From Oscillospiraceae bacterium (GTDB taxonomy: Bacteria; Bacillota_A; Clostridia; Oscillospirales; Oscillospiraceae), in the NCBI GenBank assembly GCA_017936985.1, contig JAGBEM010000115.1, forward strand, positions 1 through 16,256: DNA of 16,256 nt. Direction: 5' to 3'. Positions 6,434 through 14,128 of the stretch are shown piece by piece. The notes under the pieces were generated by a model. It searched no databases. It saw only the letters and a program-made list of their open reading frames with translations, and was not told where the DNA came from. The position numbers and the translations under genes were made by a program. Positions within the stretch are counted from its first letter, which is position 1. The number at the start of each line of letters is the position of its first letter.

Positions 6434-6466
6434 GAATGATATTTATGTCGAATGGAGGTGTGTGGT

Positions 6467-7897
6467 ATGAAATGGATCAAGCTGACGGCAGTCTTGCTGC
6501 TCCTGTCCCTTGTTCTATCCTGTATAGCCGGCGGCAGTACAGCCACACCAGCACTCACCCCCTCCATTCCCACCGAACCCAGCTTAAGCATGCCGCCCAC
6601 CACCCAGGTCACCTCTGTTCCCACCTCTGAACCAACCAGCCTCCCCACCACAGAAGCGACCCAAGAGCCTACTACGGAGCCGGTGACAGAGCCCATCACG
6701 GAACCTGTAACCGAACCGCCTACACAGCCTGCCACAAAGCCCACAAAACCCACCACACCAAAGCCCACCGATCCGCCCGAACCCTGGTCCTCCCAGGATG
6801 TGACCATCGGTGAAGAAATTGCCGGCATTACCGCAAAAAAAGCCTTCGTCTACGACTGCGAAAGCCGCAGCTATCTGTACATGAAGAGCGAGGCGGATGC
6901 CAAGCTGTATCCTGCCAGCATCACCAAGCTGATGAACGTCTATACTGCCTTAAAGTATCTGGATAAGGATACCGTGATCACCGTTGACGAAGGTATGCTC
7001 TCCATCGTTCCCGGTGATACCTCCAAGGCTGGCCTATACAAAGGCCAGCAGCTGACTGTGGAGAATTTGCTCAAAGGCGTACTAATGGCCAGCGGCAGCG
7101 ATGCGGCCCACATTCTGGGTGTTTTTGCCGGCCGTGTCATTACCGGAGATCCGCAGCTGCCTGCCCAGGAGGCCGAGGATGCCTTTGTTGTGGAAATGAA
7201 CAATCAGGCGCAAACCCTGGGTCTGGTCAACACCCACTTTGTCAACTGTGACGGCTATACCAACTACTATCATTACACCTGCATGGCAGACCTGGTGACC
7301 ATCGCCAACATATGCCTGGATACACCGCTGATCCGGGATACCGTCAAAAATGCCCAGGCGAGAATGTACTTTACCAACGGCAAATACCGAACTGTGACCA
7401 GCACAAATTTCCTGCTGCGCAAAAACTCCTCCTTCTACCGCAGCGAAGCTGTCGGCATGAAAACCGGCACTACAGATGCTGCCGGCGCCTGTCTGCTATC
7501 GGTCTTTCAGCTGGATGGCCGGCACATGATCATCGGTGTGTTCGGCTGTCCTACGTACAATTCCCGTTACAACAATGTGCTGAAGCTCTTTGATAGATAT
7601 AAGAATTACGCACCCCCTGTGGTAGAACCGGATCCCACAGAGCCCACCACCGGTGTGACTTCCCCACCCACCGAAGAACCCAGCACTGTACCTACAGAGC
7701 CTATAACAATTCCCACAGAACCTGTAACCACCCCCACGGAACCCCCTACAGAGGTTACAACAACGCCTGCCACCGAGGAAACCACGCTATCTACCGAGGT
7801 CACCGAAGCACCTACGGAGCAGCCCACGGAAACACCATCCACGGAATACACAACAGAAACCGGTGCGTCAACCGAAACGGAAGCAACAACCACATAA
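6467..7897 (+). CDS. Serine-type D-Ala-D-Ala carboxypeptidase with Pro/Thr-rich flanks (476 aa)
   Basis: Trims the terminal D-Ala from peptidoglycan stem peptides outside the cell. The ATG at 6467 is chosen because GGAGGTG lies 6 bases before it; an in-frame ATG at 6452 overlaps that site. Residues 1-25 are an export signal ending LVLSC-I, so Cys19 may be a lipoprotein anchor. Residues about 30-107 are Pro/Thr/Glu-rich with TEP repeats. The peptidase S11 domain (about 112-383) has SITK (Ser151, Lys154), SGS (209-211) and KTG (332-334). The middle motif usually reads SxN; here the Asn is Ser. Residues about 387-476 are another TEP-type low-complexity tail. The C-terminal beta domain of PBP5 is absent. 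Single-gene unit with its own promoter and terminator. Confidence 0.9.
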   Translation: MKWIKLTAVLLLLSLVLSCIAGGSTATPALTPSIPTEPSLSMPPTTQVTSVPTSEPTSLPTTEATQEPTTEPVTEPITEPVTEPPTQPATKPTKPTTPKPTDPPEPWSSQDVTIGEEIAGITAKKAFVYDCESRSYLYMKSEADAKLYPASITKLMNVYTALKYLDKDTVITVDEGMLSIVPGDTSKAGLYKGQQLTVENLLKGVLMASGSDAAHILGVFAGRVITGDPQLPAQEAEDAFVVEMNNQAQTLGLVNTHFVNCDGYTNYYHYTCMADLVTIANICLDTPLIRDTVKNAQARMYFTNGKYRTVTSTNFLLRKNSSFYRSEAVGMKTGTTDAAGACLLSVFQLDGRHMIIGVFGCPTYNSRYNNVLKLFDRYKNYAPPVVEPDPTEPTTGVTSPPTEEPSTVPTEPITIPTEPVTTPTEPPTEVTTTPATEETTLSTEVTEAPTEQPTETPSTEYTTETGASTETEATTT

Positions 7898-7898
7898 A

Positions 7899-7934
7899 AC
7901 CACGGCATCCAAAAAGCAGATGCCGTGGTTTTTT
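7899..7934 (+). terminator. Intrinsic terminator after the carboxypeptidase gene
   Basis: Stem AACCACGGCATC / GATGCCGTGGTT around loop CAAAAAGCA, followed by a run of T residues, starting one base after the stop codon. A textbook strong terminator. Confidence 0.9.
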
Positions 7935-8005
7935 ACCGTTTTGTATCCTTTTTTATCCGAAACGGATTGATTTTGTCAAAATCCCTATCCAAAAATATAC
8001 CCTTG

Positions 8006-8014
8006 TGATATGAT
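8006..8014 (+). promoter_or_regulatory. Possible extended -10 promoter of nagB
   Basis: TGATATGAT matches an extended -10 element (TGn then TATGAT at 8009-8014). This would start a short leader about 30 bases long before AAGGAG (8036-8041). No good -35 is seen 17 bases upstream. An alternative pair, TTGTCA (7973-7978) and TATACC (7996-8001) with a 17-base spacer, is also possible. Confidence 0.45.
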
Positions 8015-8049
8015 CGCTGCAGAAAAATAAACAACAAGGAGCATGTATT

Positions 8050-8787
8050 ATGCGATTGATCCGTACCAAAGACGCCCGGGAAGCCAGCCGCCAGGCTGCC
8101 AATATGATCTCTGCCCAGGTAATTTTAAAGCCAAACAGTGTTCTCGGCCTTGCCACCGGCAGCACACCGCTGGGTACATACAGTCAGCTGATCGACTGGT
8201 ACAAAAAGGGCGATCTGGACTTTTCTTCTGTGCACACTGTAAATCTGGACGAATATGTGGGGCTTTCTGCTGACCATGTCCAGAGCTATTCCCGGTTCAT
8301 GCATCAAAACTTTTTTGATCACATCAACATTGATCCGGCAAATGTCAATATCCCCAACGGCATGGAACCGGACGCTGCAAAAGAATGTGATCGTTACGAC
8401 CGGGTCATCCACAGCCTGGGCGGTGTGGATCTGCAGCTGCTGGGCATCGGAGTAAACGGTCATATTGGCTTCAACGAGCCTTGCGATGAATTTGTCAAGG
8501 GAACCCATTGTGTGGAGCTGACCCAGAGCACCGTGGATGCCAACGCCCGCTTCTTTGAAAGCGCCGATGAAGTTCCCCGGAAAGCCTATACCATGGGCAT
8601 CGTGGATATTATGCAGGCCAAGCGCGTTGTGCTGCTGGCCATCGGTGCCAACAAGGCTCAGGCGGTATATGACGCTTTTTGCGGCCCCGTGACCCCCAAG
8701 ATGCCTGCCTCTATCTTGCAGCTGCATCCGGATTTCACGCTGATCGCAGACGAAGCAGCACTGACCATGGCCGGCGATCAACTCTAA
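8050..8787 (+). CDS. nagB: Glucosamine-6-phosphate deaminase (245 aa)
   Basis: Converts glucosamine 6-phosphate to fructose 6-phosphate and ammonia, feeding amino sugars into glycolysis in the cytoplasm. AAGGAG lies 8 bases before the ATG. Family motifs are all present: the phosphate loop LATGSTPLGTY (34-44), NLDEYVG with the catalytic Asp67, and GIGVNGHIGFNEP (132-144) with His138 and Glu143. Asn136 stands where E. coli NagB has Asp141, which is the usual form in Firmicutes such as Bacillus NagB. At 245 residues it matches the shorter Firmicutes enzymes and lacks the C-terminal extension of the allosteric E. coli form. It is not next to nagA here. Placed after a cell-wall carboxypeptidase, but with a terminator between them, so they are not clearly one operon. 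Confidence 0.95.
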   Translation: MRLIRTKDAREASRQAANMISAQVILKPNSVLGLATGSTPLGTYSQLIDWYKKGDLDFSSVHTVNLDEYVGLSADHVQSYSRFMHQNFFDHINIDPANVNIPNGMEPDAAKECDRYDRVIHSLGGVDLQLLGIGVNGHIGFNEPCDEFVKGTHCVELTQSTVDANARFFESADEVPRKAYTMGIVDIMQAKRVVLLAIGANKAQAVYDAFCGPVTPKMPASILQLHPDFTLIADEAALTMAGDQL

Positions 8788-8799
8788 TTACATAGTAAC

Positions 8800-8825
8800 A
8801 GGGCGCGGCTTCTTGCCGCGCCCTT
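8800..8825. terminator. Bidirectional terminator between nagB and the ABC exporter genes
   Basis: A perfect GC-rich stem GGGCGCGGC / GCCGCGCCC (8801-8823) around a 5-base loop, between two convergent genes. T tracts are short on both sides (CTTTCC on plus, TGTTACT on minus), so strength is uncertain, but position and stem support a shared terminator. Confidence 0.75.
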
Positions 8826-8833
8826 TCCATATC

Positions 8834-10735
8834 CTATTCCAGTTCAAACGCACCGGTATAGAGCTGATAGTAGGTGCCCTTCTGAGCAATCAAGTCCTCA
8901 TGAGTGCCCCGCTCAATGATCTTGCCATGATCCAAAACCATAATGCAGTCGGAATTCATGACCGTGCTGAGCCGGTGGGCAATGACGAACACCGTTCTTC
9001 CCTTCATCAGCGCATCCATCCCCTTCTGAACCAGTGCCTCGGTACGGGTATCGATGGAGGAGGTAGCTTCGTCCAGGATCATCACCGGAGGATCTGCCAC
9101 CGCCGCCCGGGCAATGGCGATCAGTTGCCGCTGACCCTGGGAAAGGCTGGCACCATTGCCGGTGAGCTCTGTATCATAGCCCTTGGGCAGGCGGGTGATG
9201 AAATCATGGGCGTTGGCCAGCTTTGCCGCCTGGATACATTCTTCATCAGTAGCATCCAGCTTGCCGTAGCGGATATTTTCCATCACCGTGCCGGTAAACA
9301 GGTTGGTTTCCTGCAAGACAACGCCCAGGGAGCGCCGCAGATCCGGCTTTTTGATCTTGTTGATATTAATACCGTCGTAACGGATCTTGCCGTCGGCAAT
9401 GTCGTAAAAGCGGTTGATCAGGTTGGTAATAGTGGTCTTACCGGCACCGGTTGCGCCTACGAAGGCGATCTTCTGACCCGGATGGGCATACAGCGTCACG
9501 TCATACAGAACCTGCTTCTCCGGCACATAACCGAAATCCACGCCGTCCATGACGATGTCGCCTTTCAGCTCCGTATAGGTCAGCGTGCCATCTCCGTGGG
9601 GATGCTTCCATGCCCAGCGGCCGGTACGCTCTTCGCACTCGGTCAGGTTGCCCGCTTCATCTTCCTTTGCGTTGACCAGAGTCACATAGCCGTGATCCTC
9701 CTCCGGCTGCTCATCCATCAGCTCGAAGATCCGCTCCGCACCGGCCAGGGCCATGACGATGGCATTGATCTGGTTGGAGATCTGGTTGATGGGCATATTG
9801 AACTGCCGGGACAGCGTCATAAAGGCGATAAGACTGCCAAGACTCAGCAGCGGCACCTCTTCCGTAGACAGCACGCACAGGATACCGCCGACGATCGCGA
9901 GAATGGCATACTGGACATAGCCCAGATTATTGTTGATGGGACCCATCATGTTGGAGAACTTACCGGCAGAGTAGGCATTCTGGCGCAGTTCTTCATTTAG
10001 CTTATCAAACTCTTCCTTGCTGATCTGCTCGTGGTTAAAGACCTTAACCACCTTCTGTCCGGTGATCATTTCCTCGATATAGCCGTTGACCGCACCCAAA
10101 GATTTCTGCTGGCCAATGAAAAATTTTGCAGACTTGCCGGCCAGAGTCTTGGTAACGAACACCACACCCAGCACTGTGATCATAGACACAATGGTCAAGA
10201 TCCAGGATTCCGTCAGCATGGTGATAAAGATCACGACCAGGGTCACCACCGCAGAAACTGCCTGGGGAATGGATTGGGAGATCATCTGCCGCAGGGTATC
10301 GATGTCGCTGGTGTAACGGGACATGATGTTACCGGCAACATTGGAATCGAAATAACGGATCGGCAGGGTCTGCATTTTCCGGAACAGGTCGTCACGGACT
10401 TTCTTCTGGATGCCCTGGGTGACGCCGACCATCAAATAGCTTTGCAGAAAGCTGGCTGCCATGCCAATAACGAAGATACAGGCCAGCTTGACCAAAAACG
10501 CCCACACAGGTGCAAAATCCGTAGAGCCGGAGGCTACCATAGGAAGGATAAATTGATCCACCAGATTACCCAAGGCTGTGGAGCTCTTGGCGTGGGTGTA
10601 GGCATTGGCGAAAATACACAGCAGCACAATGAAGATCGTCAGTTTATACTGCATCAAATATTTCAGCATACGGCCCAGGGTCTTTTTGGGGTCTTTTGCC
10701 TTGCGGCCGTCGCCGCGCATTCTTGCAGGGGGCAT
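8834..10735 (-). CDS. ABC exporter half-transporter, catalytically competent subunit (633 aa)
   Basis: One half of a heterodimeric multidrug/lipid-type ABC exporter in the cytoplasmic membrane. After a basic leader (residues 1-22) come six membrane helices (about 30-330). A 45-residue hydrophilic insert (348-392) containing ERTGRWAWKHPHG lies between the membrane and ATPase domains, a known type of extension in clostridial exporters. ATPase motifs: Walker A GATGAGKTT (427-435), signature LSQGQ (531-535, Gln replacing the third-position Gly), Walker B VMILDEAT with the catalytic Glu556, and the switch His587 (IAHRLST). The start overlaps the upstream partner's stop by one base (TAATG), with GGGAGG 9 bases ahead. 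Substrate cannot be read from sequence; the MarR gene in front suggests a toxic or regulatory small molecule. Confidence 0.92.
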   Translation of the reverse strand: MPPARMRGDGRKAKDPKKTLGRMLKYLMQYKLTIFIVLLCIFANAYTHAKSSTALGNLVDQFILPMVASGSTDFAPVWAFLVKLACIFVIGMAASFLQSYLMVGVTQGIQKKVRDDLFRKMQTLPIRYFDSNVAGNIMSRYTSDIDTLRQMISQSIPQAVSAVVTLVVIFITMLTESWILTIVSMITVLGVVFVTKTLAGKSAKFFIGQQKSLGAVNGYIEEMITGQKVVKVFNHEQISKEEFDKLNEELRQNAYSAGKFSNMMGPINNNLGYVQYAILAIVGGILCVLSTEEVPLLSLGSLIAFMTLSRQFNMPINQISNQINAIVMALAGAERIFELMDEQPEEDHGYVTLVNAKEDEAGNLTECEERTGRWAWKHPHGDGTLTYTELKGDIVMDGVDFGYVPEKQVLYDVTLYAHPGQKIAFVGATGAGKTTITNLINRFYDIADGKIRYDGININKIKKPDLRRSLGVVLQETNLFTGTVMENIRYGKLDATDEECIQAAKLANAHDFITRLPKGYDTELTGNGASLSQGQRQLIAIARAAVADPPVMILDEATSSIDTRTEALVQKGMDALMKGRTVFVIAHRLSTVMNSDCIMVLDHGKIIERGTHEDLIAQKGTYYQLYTGAFELE

Positions 10736-12480
10736 TATTCCATTCCTCCCTTCTGCTGAGAATAGAAGACTTCCTGGTAAATGGAAGATGTCTGCATCAG
10801 TTCATCGTGAGTGCCCACAGCCGCTACCTGGCCGTTATCCAGGATGATGATCATATCCGCATCCTGCACGGAAGCCACACGCTGGGCGATGATCAGCTTG
10901 GTGGTGCCGGGGATCTCCTCGGCAAAAGCCTTACGGATCTGCGCATCGGTATGGGTATCCACCGCAGAAGTGGAATCGTCCAAAATCAGGATCTTGGGTT
11001 TTTTCAGCAGCGCCCGGGCAATACAAAGCCGCTGCTTCTGACCGCCGGATACATTGGTGCCGCCCTGTTCGATGTGGGTGTCGTAACCATCCGGGAAGGA
11101 TTCGATGAAGTCGTGGGCGCAGGCCAGCTTACATGCATGGATCAGCTCCTCGTCGGTGGCATTGGGATCGCCCCAGCGCAGGTTTTCCTTGATGCTGCCG
11201 GAGAACAGCACATTCTTCTGCAGTACCATGGCCACATTGTCCCGAAGGACTTCCAGATCGTAATCCCGGACATCCACGCCGCCTACCTTGATGCTTCCCT
11301 CGGACACATCATACAGCCGGGGGATCAGCTGCACCAGCGTAGACTTACTGGAGCCGGTACCTCCCAAAATACCTACCGTAGCACCGGCAGGAATGTGCAG
11401 ATCCACTTCCTTCAGTGCCCGGTGCTGGGCCTCTGCGCTGTAGCGGAAGGAGACATTTTCAAAATCGATGCTGCCGTCAGCAACCTTCTCCACCGCATTG
11501 GCAGGAGAAGTCAGATCCGGTTCTTCTGCGAGGATCTCATAGCAGCGGCGCATAGGGGTGCGGGACATGGTCATCATGACGAACACCATGGACATATTCA
11601 TCAGACCGGAAAGGATCTGGGTGGTATAGGTAAACATGGAAGAAAGCTCGCCGGTGGTGAGCCCCAGGTCCGGGTTGTTGCCGGAGGATACCACCATCTG
11701 GGCACCCACCCAGGAGATAGACAGCATACAGGCATACACGCACATCATCATAATGGGCGAGTTCAAGGACAGGATCTTTTCGGCTTTGGAGAAGTTCTTT
11801 GCCAGATCGCCGGAAATGCCGGTGAATTTTTCCGTTTCCTTATCTTCCCGGACAAAGGATTTGACCACCCGGATGCCGTGAACATTTTCCTGAACCACAT
11901 TGTTCAGCTTATCCATCATCTTGAAGCCCCGGTCGAAGATCTTAAAGACCAGAGGCACCAGGCAGGCCAACGCTACCACCAGAACCGGCATGACCTGCAG
12001 GTAGATGGTGCTGAGCTTTAACGACAGCCGCAGCGCCATGGTCAGCGCCAGCACCAGCATCATAGTGCAGCGGATAGTCATGCGGATCATCATCTGGAAG
12101 GTCATCTGAAGATTGGCAACATCCGATGTCAGACGGGTGACAATGGATGCGCTGGAGAATTTGTCGATATTGGCAAAGCTGAAATTCTGGACACGGTAGA
12201 ACATATCGTGACGCAGATTTTTGGCGAAGCCGGTAGCCGCTTTGGATGCAAAGGTGGCAGAGGCAACGCCAAAGCACAGCGACGCCAGGGCGCACAGCAC
12301 CAGCTGGATGGACTTGGTGATGACCACTTCCATATTCTGCATACTGACACCGTAGTCATACAGGTCTGCCATGACTAGCGGAATCAGCACCTCCATAGCC
12401 ACCTCGCCGATCATGCAAAGTGGGCTGAGCAATGCCGGCCATTTATATTCCCGGATGCACCGGGCAAGTCGTCTTATCAT
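10735..12480 (-). CDS. ABC exporter half-transporter, degenerate-site subunit (581 aa)
   Basis: Partner of the downstream half-transporter, with six membrane helices (about 15-310) then an ATPase domain. The start is placed at 12480 because AAGGAGG lies upstream and the ATG overlaps the MarR stop by 4 bases (ATGA). Motifs: Walker A GGTGSSKST (373-381), signature VSGGQ (477-481), Walker B ILILDD (497-502) with Asp502 in place of the catalytic Glu, and Gln533 in place of the switch His (IAQRVAS). This pattern matches the degenerate subunit of heterodimeric exporters such as TM287/288, BmrCD and LmrCD. The weak LSQGQ signature of the partner would complete the same degenerate site, so the pair is complementary. 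Confidence 0.92.
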   Translation of the reverse strand: MIRRLARCIREYKWPALLSPLCMIGEVAMEVLIPLVMADLYDYGVSMQNMEVVITKSIQLVLCALASLCFGVASATFASKAATGFAKNLRHDMFYRVQNFSFANIDKFSSASIVTRLTSDVANLQMTFQMMIRMTIRCTMMLVLALTMALRLSLKLSTIYLQVMPVLVVALACLVPLVFKIFDRGFKMMDKLNNVVQENVHGIRVVKSFVREDKETEKFTGISGDLAKNFSKAEKILSLNSPIMMMCVYACMLSISWVGAQMVVSSGNNPDLGLTTGELSSMFTYTTQILSGLMNMSMVFVMMTMSRTPMRRCYEILAEEPDLTSPANAVEKVADGSIDFENVSFRYSAEAQHRALKEVDLHIPAGATVGILGGTGSSKSTLVQLIPRLYDVSEGSIKVGGVDVRDYDLEVLRDNVAMVLQKNVLFSGSIKENLRWGDPNATDEELIHACKLACAHDFIESFPDGYDTHIEQGGTNVSGGQKQRLCIARALLKKPKILILDDSTSAVDTHTDAQIRKAFAEEIPGTTKLIIAQRVASVQDADMIIILDNGQVAAVGTHDELMQTSSIYQEVFYSQQKGGME

Positions 12481-12935
12481 GTTTGGTTTTCCTCCTTGTG
12501 TCTGCGGCAGCACCGGTCGCCGCCCATATTCCGCGCTGCACGCTCCAACAGTGCCAGAAACTGCTCTTTCTCTTCCTCGGAGAAGCCTTTTACGATCTTC
12601 TCCTCGTTTTCCAAAATCGTGCGGTGCATCATTTCATTACACTCGATTCCCTTTGGCAGAATGTAAATGCGTTTGCACCGGCGATCCGTCTCGTCCGGAC
12701 GAAATTCGATGAAGCCCTTTTTCTCCAACCGGCTGAGCAGGCCGGAAACGGTAGGATGGCTTAAGTGAAAGGCTTCCTCCACATCCCGGCTGCAGGGCGG
12801 TTCCTGCCGGTGAGCGAGAAAGCCCATAATATGCCCCTGAGCGGCTGTCAGCTCCATGCTGGCCAGAGCATTGGTCATTGCCTGGTCTGCGCACCAGTGG
12901 AGGATCCGGATCCGGTGTCCGTAATGTCGTTTCAA
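12477..12935 (-). CDS. MarR-family transcriptional regulator (152 aa)
   Basis: A winged-helix dimeric repressor that typically senses small phenolic or drug-like ligands. The start is taken as TTG at 12935, 5 bases after GGGAGGTG; a TTG at 12950 would put that site inside the gene. Domains: N-terminal dimerisation helices (1-30), recognition region SRDVEEAFHLSHPTVSGLLS (about 50-70), then the wing with the family DRR motif (DETDRRCKRIY), and C-terminal dimerisation helices. The last residues include adjacent cysteines (DRCCRR), which might respond to oxidation. It is first in the operon and translationally coupled to the exporter genes, a standard layout for a local repressor of an efflux pump. 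Two motif copies in the upstream region fit autoregulation. Confidence 0.9.
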   Translation of the reverse strand: MKRHYGHRIRILHWCADQAMTNALASMELTAAQGHIMGFLAHRQEPPCSRDVEEAFHLSHPTVSGLLSRLEKKGFIEFRPDETDRRCKRIYILPKGIECNEMMHRTILENEEKIVKGFSEEEKEQFLALLERAARNMGGDRCCRRHKEENQT

Positions 12936-12955
12936 GCAAGCACCTCCCAAAAATG

Positions 12956-12969
12956 TAGCAAGCTACGCA
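12956..12969 (+). promoter_or_regulatory. Candidate MarR operator, proximal to the marR-exporter promoter
   Basis: TAGCAAGCTACGCA, part of the dyad GTAGC-AA-GCTAC (12955-12966). It lies just downstream of the minus-strand -10 element, over the expected transcription start. An inverted near-copy at 13027-13040 matches 12 of 14 positions. Binding here would block the regulator's own promoter. Confidence 0.55.
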
Positions 12970-12971
12970 AT

Positions 12972-13000
12972 ATTCTATCACAGGTTTTTCTGCAGCGCAA
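12972..13000 (-). promoter_or_regulatory. Promoter of the marR-ABC exporter operon
   Basis: On the minus strand TTGCGC (13000-12995), a 17-base spacer and TAGAAT (12977-12972), preceded by TGA to make an extended -10. The transcript would start near 12965, within the candidate operator. Confidence 0.65.
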
Positions 13001-13015
13001 GGGTGTAAGAAAAAG

Positions 13016-13044
13016 TTTACAATTTATGCGTAAGTTGCTATACT
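13016..13044 (+). promoter_or_regulatory. Promoter of the amidohydrolase gene
   Basis: TTTACA (13016-13021), a 17-base spacer and TATACT (13039-13044). The leader is short, with AGAGGTGAT (13052-13059) ahead of the ATG at 13065. The -10 overlaps the second candidate operator. Confidence 0.75.
13027..13040 (-). promoter_or_regulatory. Candidate MarR operator, at the amidohydrolase promoter
   Basis: Minus strand TAGCAACTTACGCA, an inverted near-copy of the motif at 12956-12969 (identical except the two central bases). It occupies the spacer and the first bases of the -10 of the divergent amidohydrolase promoter, so a bound regulator would interfere with polymerase there too. Confidence 0.5.
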
Positions 13045-13064
13045 GTAGCCAAGAGGTGATACAT

Positions 13065-13904
13065 ATGAGAGCAGACTGTCATATGCATATGATTTTGGAC
13101 GGAGTGGAGTGGAAAGCCGCCATTGCCCGGCACGCAAAATGTCCGAACATAGCATGGATCCGCAACATTCTGGCCGGCTATCAAAAGCAGGGGTTTACTT
13201 ATCTGCGGGATGGCGGTGACCGCTGGGGCGCAGGCAAAGCCGCCCGGGAACTGGCATCGGAGTTTGGCATTACTTATCGCACACCTTTCGCGCCTTTGTG
13301 CAAAAAGGGGCATTACGGCGGCTTTATCGGCGAAAGCTGGCAGAATTTGCAGGAATATGCCTCACTTGTCCGTCAGCACCGGCAGCAGGGTGCGGATTTC
13401 ATCAAGATCATGGTCTCCGGACTGATGGATTTTGACCGGTTTGGTGTGCTGACAGAAGCTAGCTTGCCGCAAGATGATATCCGGGAGCTGATTCACATCG
13501 CCCATGAAGAGGGTTTTTCCGTTATGGCTCACGCCAACGGTGCCAGAACTGTAGAAGCGGCAGCGGCGGCCGGGGTAGATTCCATTGAACACGGCGCATA
13601 TCTGGACGAAGACGCTCTGTGTGCCATGGCAGAAGCCGGCGCTGTCTGGGTGCCGACCCTGTCTACTATCGGAAATCTCCGGGGAAAGGGACGGTTTGAG
13701 GAAGCAGCCGTTGCCGCCATCTGGGAAAGCGCGGCAGAAAATGTGGTGCGCTTTGCCGCCATGGGTGGAAAAATCGCGCCTGGCAGCGATGCCGGCGCTT
13801 GGGCTGTTCCCCATGATGCGGATACAGAGTATCATTTGCTGGCAGAGCTGGTTGGCACGGATGCCCTCAAAGCCGGAACTGATACCATTTTGCAAAACTT
13901 TTAG
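13065..13904 (+). CDS. Compact metal-dependent amidohydrolase (279 aa)
   Basis: A hydrolase of the amidohydrolase superfamily (TIM barrel with one or two metals), closest in character to imidazolonepropionase/prolidase-like members. The ATG at 13065 follows AGAGGTGAT; the frame stays open upstream but without signals. All expected metal ligands are visible: His6-x-His8 at the first strand, Lys114 (DFIKIMVSG, a possible carboxylated lysine), His156 (MAHANG), His176 (EHGAYL) and Asp242 (GSDAG). Most relatives are about 400 residues with a beta-sandwich built from both termini. This protein begins almost at the HxH strand and ends about 35 residues after the Asp, so it is a bare barrel. No signal peptide. 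The substrate is unknown. The divergent MarR/exporter neighbour hints that it acts on the compound that is sensed or pumped out. Confidence 0.83.
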   Translation: MRADCHMHMILDGVEWKAAIARHAKCPNIAWIRNILAGYQKQGFTYLRDGGDRWGAGKAARELASEFGITYRTPFAPLCKKGHYGGFIGESWQNLQEYASLVRQHRQQGADFIKIMVSGLMDFDRFGVLTEASLPQDDIRELIHIAHEEGFSVMAHANGARTVEAAAAAGVDSIEHGAYLDEDALCAMAEAGAVWVPTLSTIGNLRGKGRFEEAAVAAIWESAAENVVRFAAMGGKIAPGSDAGAWAVPHDADTEYHLLAELVGTDALKAGTDTILQNF

Positions 13905-13911
13905 CAATGCG

Positions 13912-14060
13912 TGTTACTCTCTTTTCACCGAACAAGAAAGTAACCAAAGAAGTCGGCTTAAGAGGCACTAGTGTCGCGCTCCCGCGCGGGAGCGCGGCAT
14001 TAACGCCTCTCCTATGTCGGCTTCTTTTCGTCCTTTTCTTGCCGAAACAAGAAAAGGACA
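13912..14060. repeat. Repeat family A, compact inverted copy (A3)
   Basis: A 149-base copy, reverse complement relative to the two in the phage-like block and lacking about 66 central bases of the long form. Three stem-loops are clear: 13913-13944 (GTTACT...AGTAAC, one mismatch), a 20-base perfect palindrome centred at 13985/13986 (GCGCTCCCGC and its complement), and 14030-14059 (perfect 12-base arms GTCCTTTTCTTG / CAAGAAAAGGAC). Outer arms AAGTCGGCTTAAGAGGC and GCCTCTCCTATGTCGGCTT are also inverted. It sits between two convergent host genes. Confidence 0.88.
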
Positions 14061-14082
14061 TATTCTTGCATCTTTTCTGCAG

Positions 14083-14118
14083 CAAAAAGGCGCAGTGCTT
14101 ACGCACCGCGCCTTTTGT
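14083..14118. terminator. Bidirectional terminator between the amidohydrolase gene and metG
   Basis: A-rich and T-rich ends flank the stem: AAAAAGGCGC-A-GTGC, loop TTAC, GCAC-C-GCGCCTTTT. Both strands therefore give a GC-rich hairpin followed by T residues (CTTTTG on plus, CCTTTTTGC on minus), starting 11 bases past the metG stop. Confidence 0.85.
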
Positions 14119-14128
14119 TATGCAGTTA

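Noticed and set aside
6452..6466. Upstream in-frame ATG for the carboxypeptidase.
   Set aside because: It overlaps the GGAGGTG ribosome binding site that serves the ATG at 6467, which also gives a normal signal peptide.
6470..7896. Pro/Thr repeats of the carboxypeptidase as a tandem DNA repeat array.
   Set aside because: The repetition is at protein level (TEP/PTE periodicity) with varied codons; no exact DNA tandem array is evident.
8455..8460. Asn136 in NagB in place of the E. coli catalytic-site Asp141, first taken as a defect.
   Set aside because: Firmicutes NagB proteins normally have NGHIGFNEP, so it is a lineage feature.
8813..10000. Long plus-strand frames opposite the ABC exporter genes (also 10696-12021) and metG (15101-16093).
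   Set aside because: His/Gln/Leu-rich antisense shadows of well-identified genes with no start signals.
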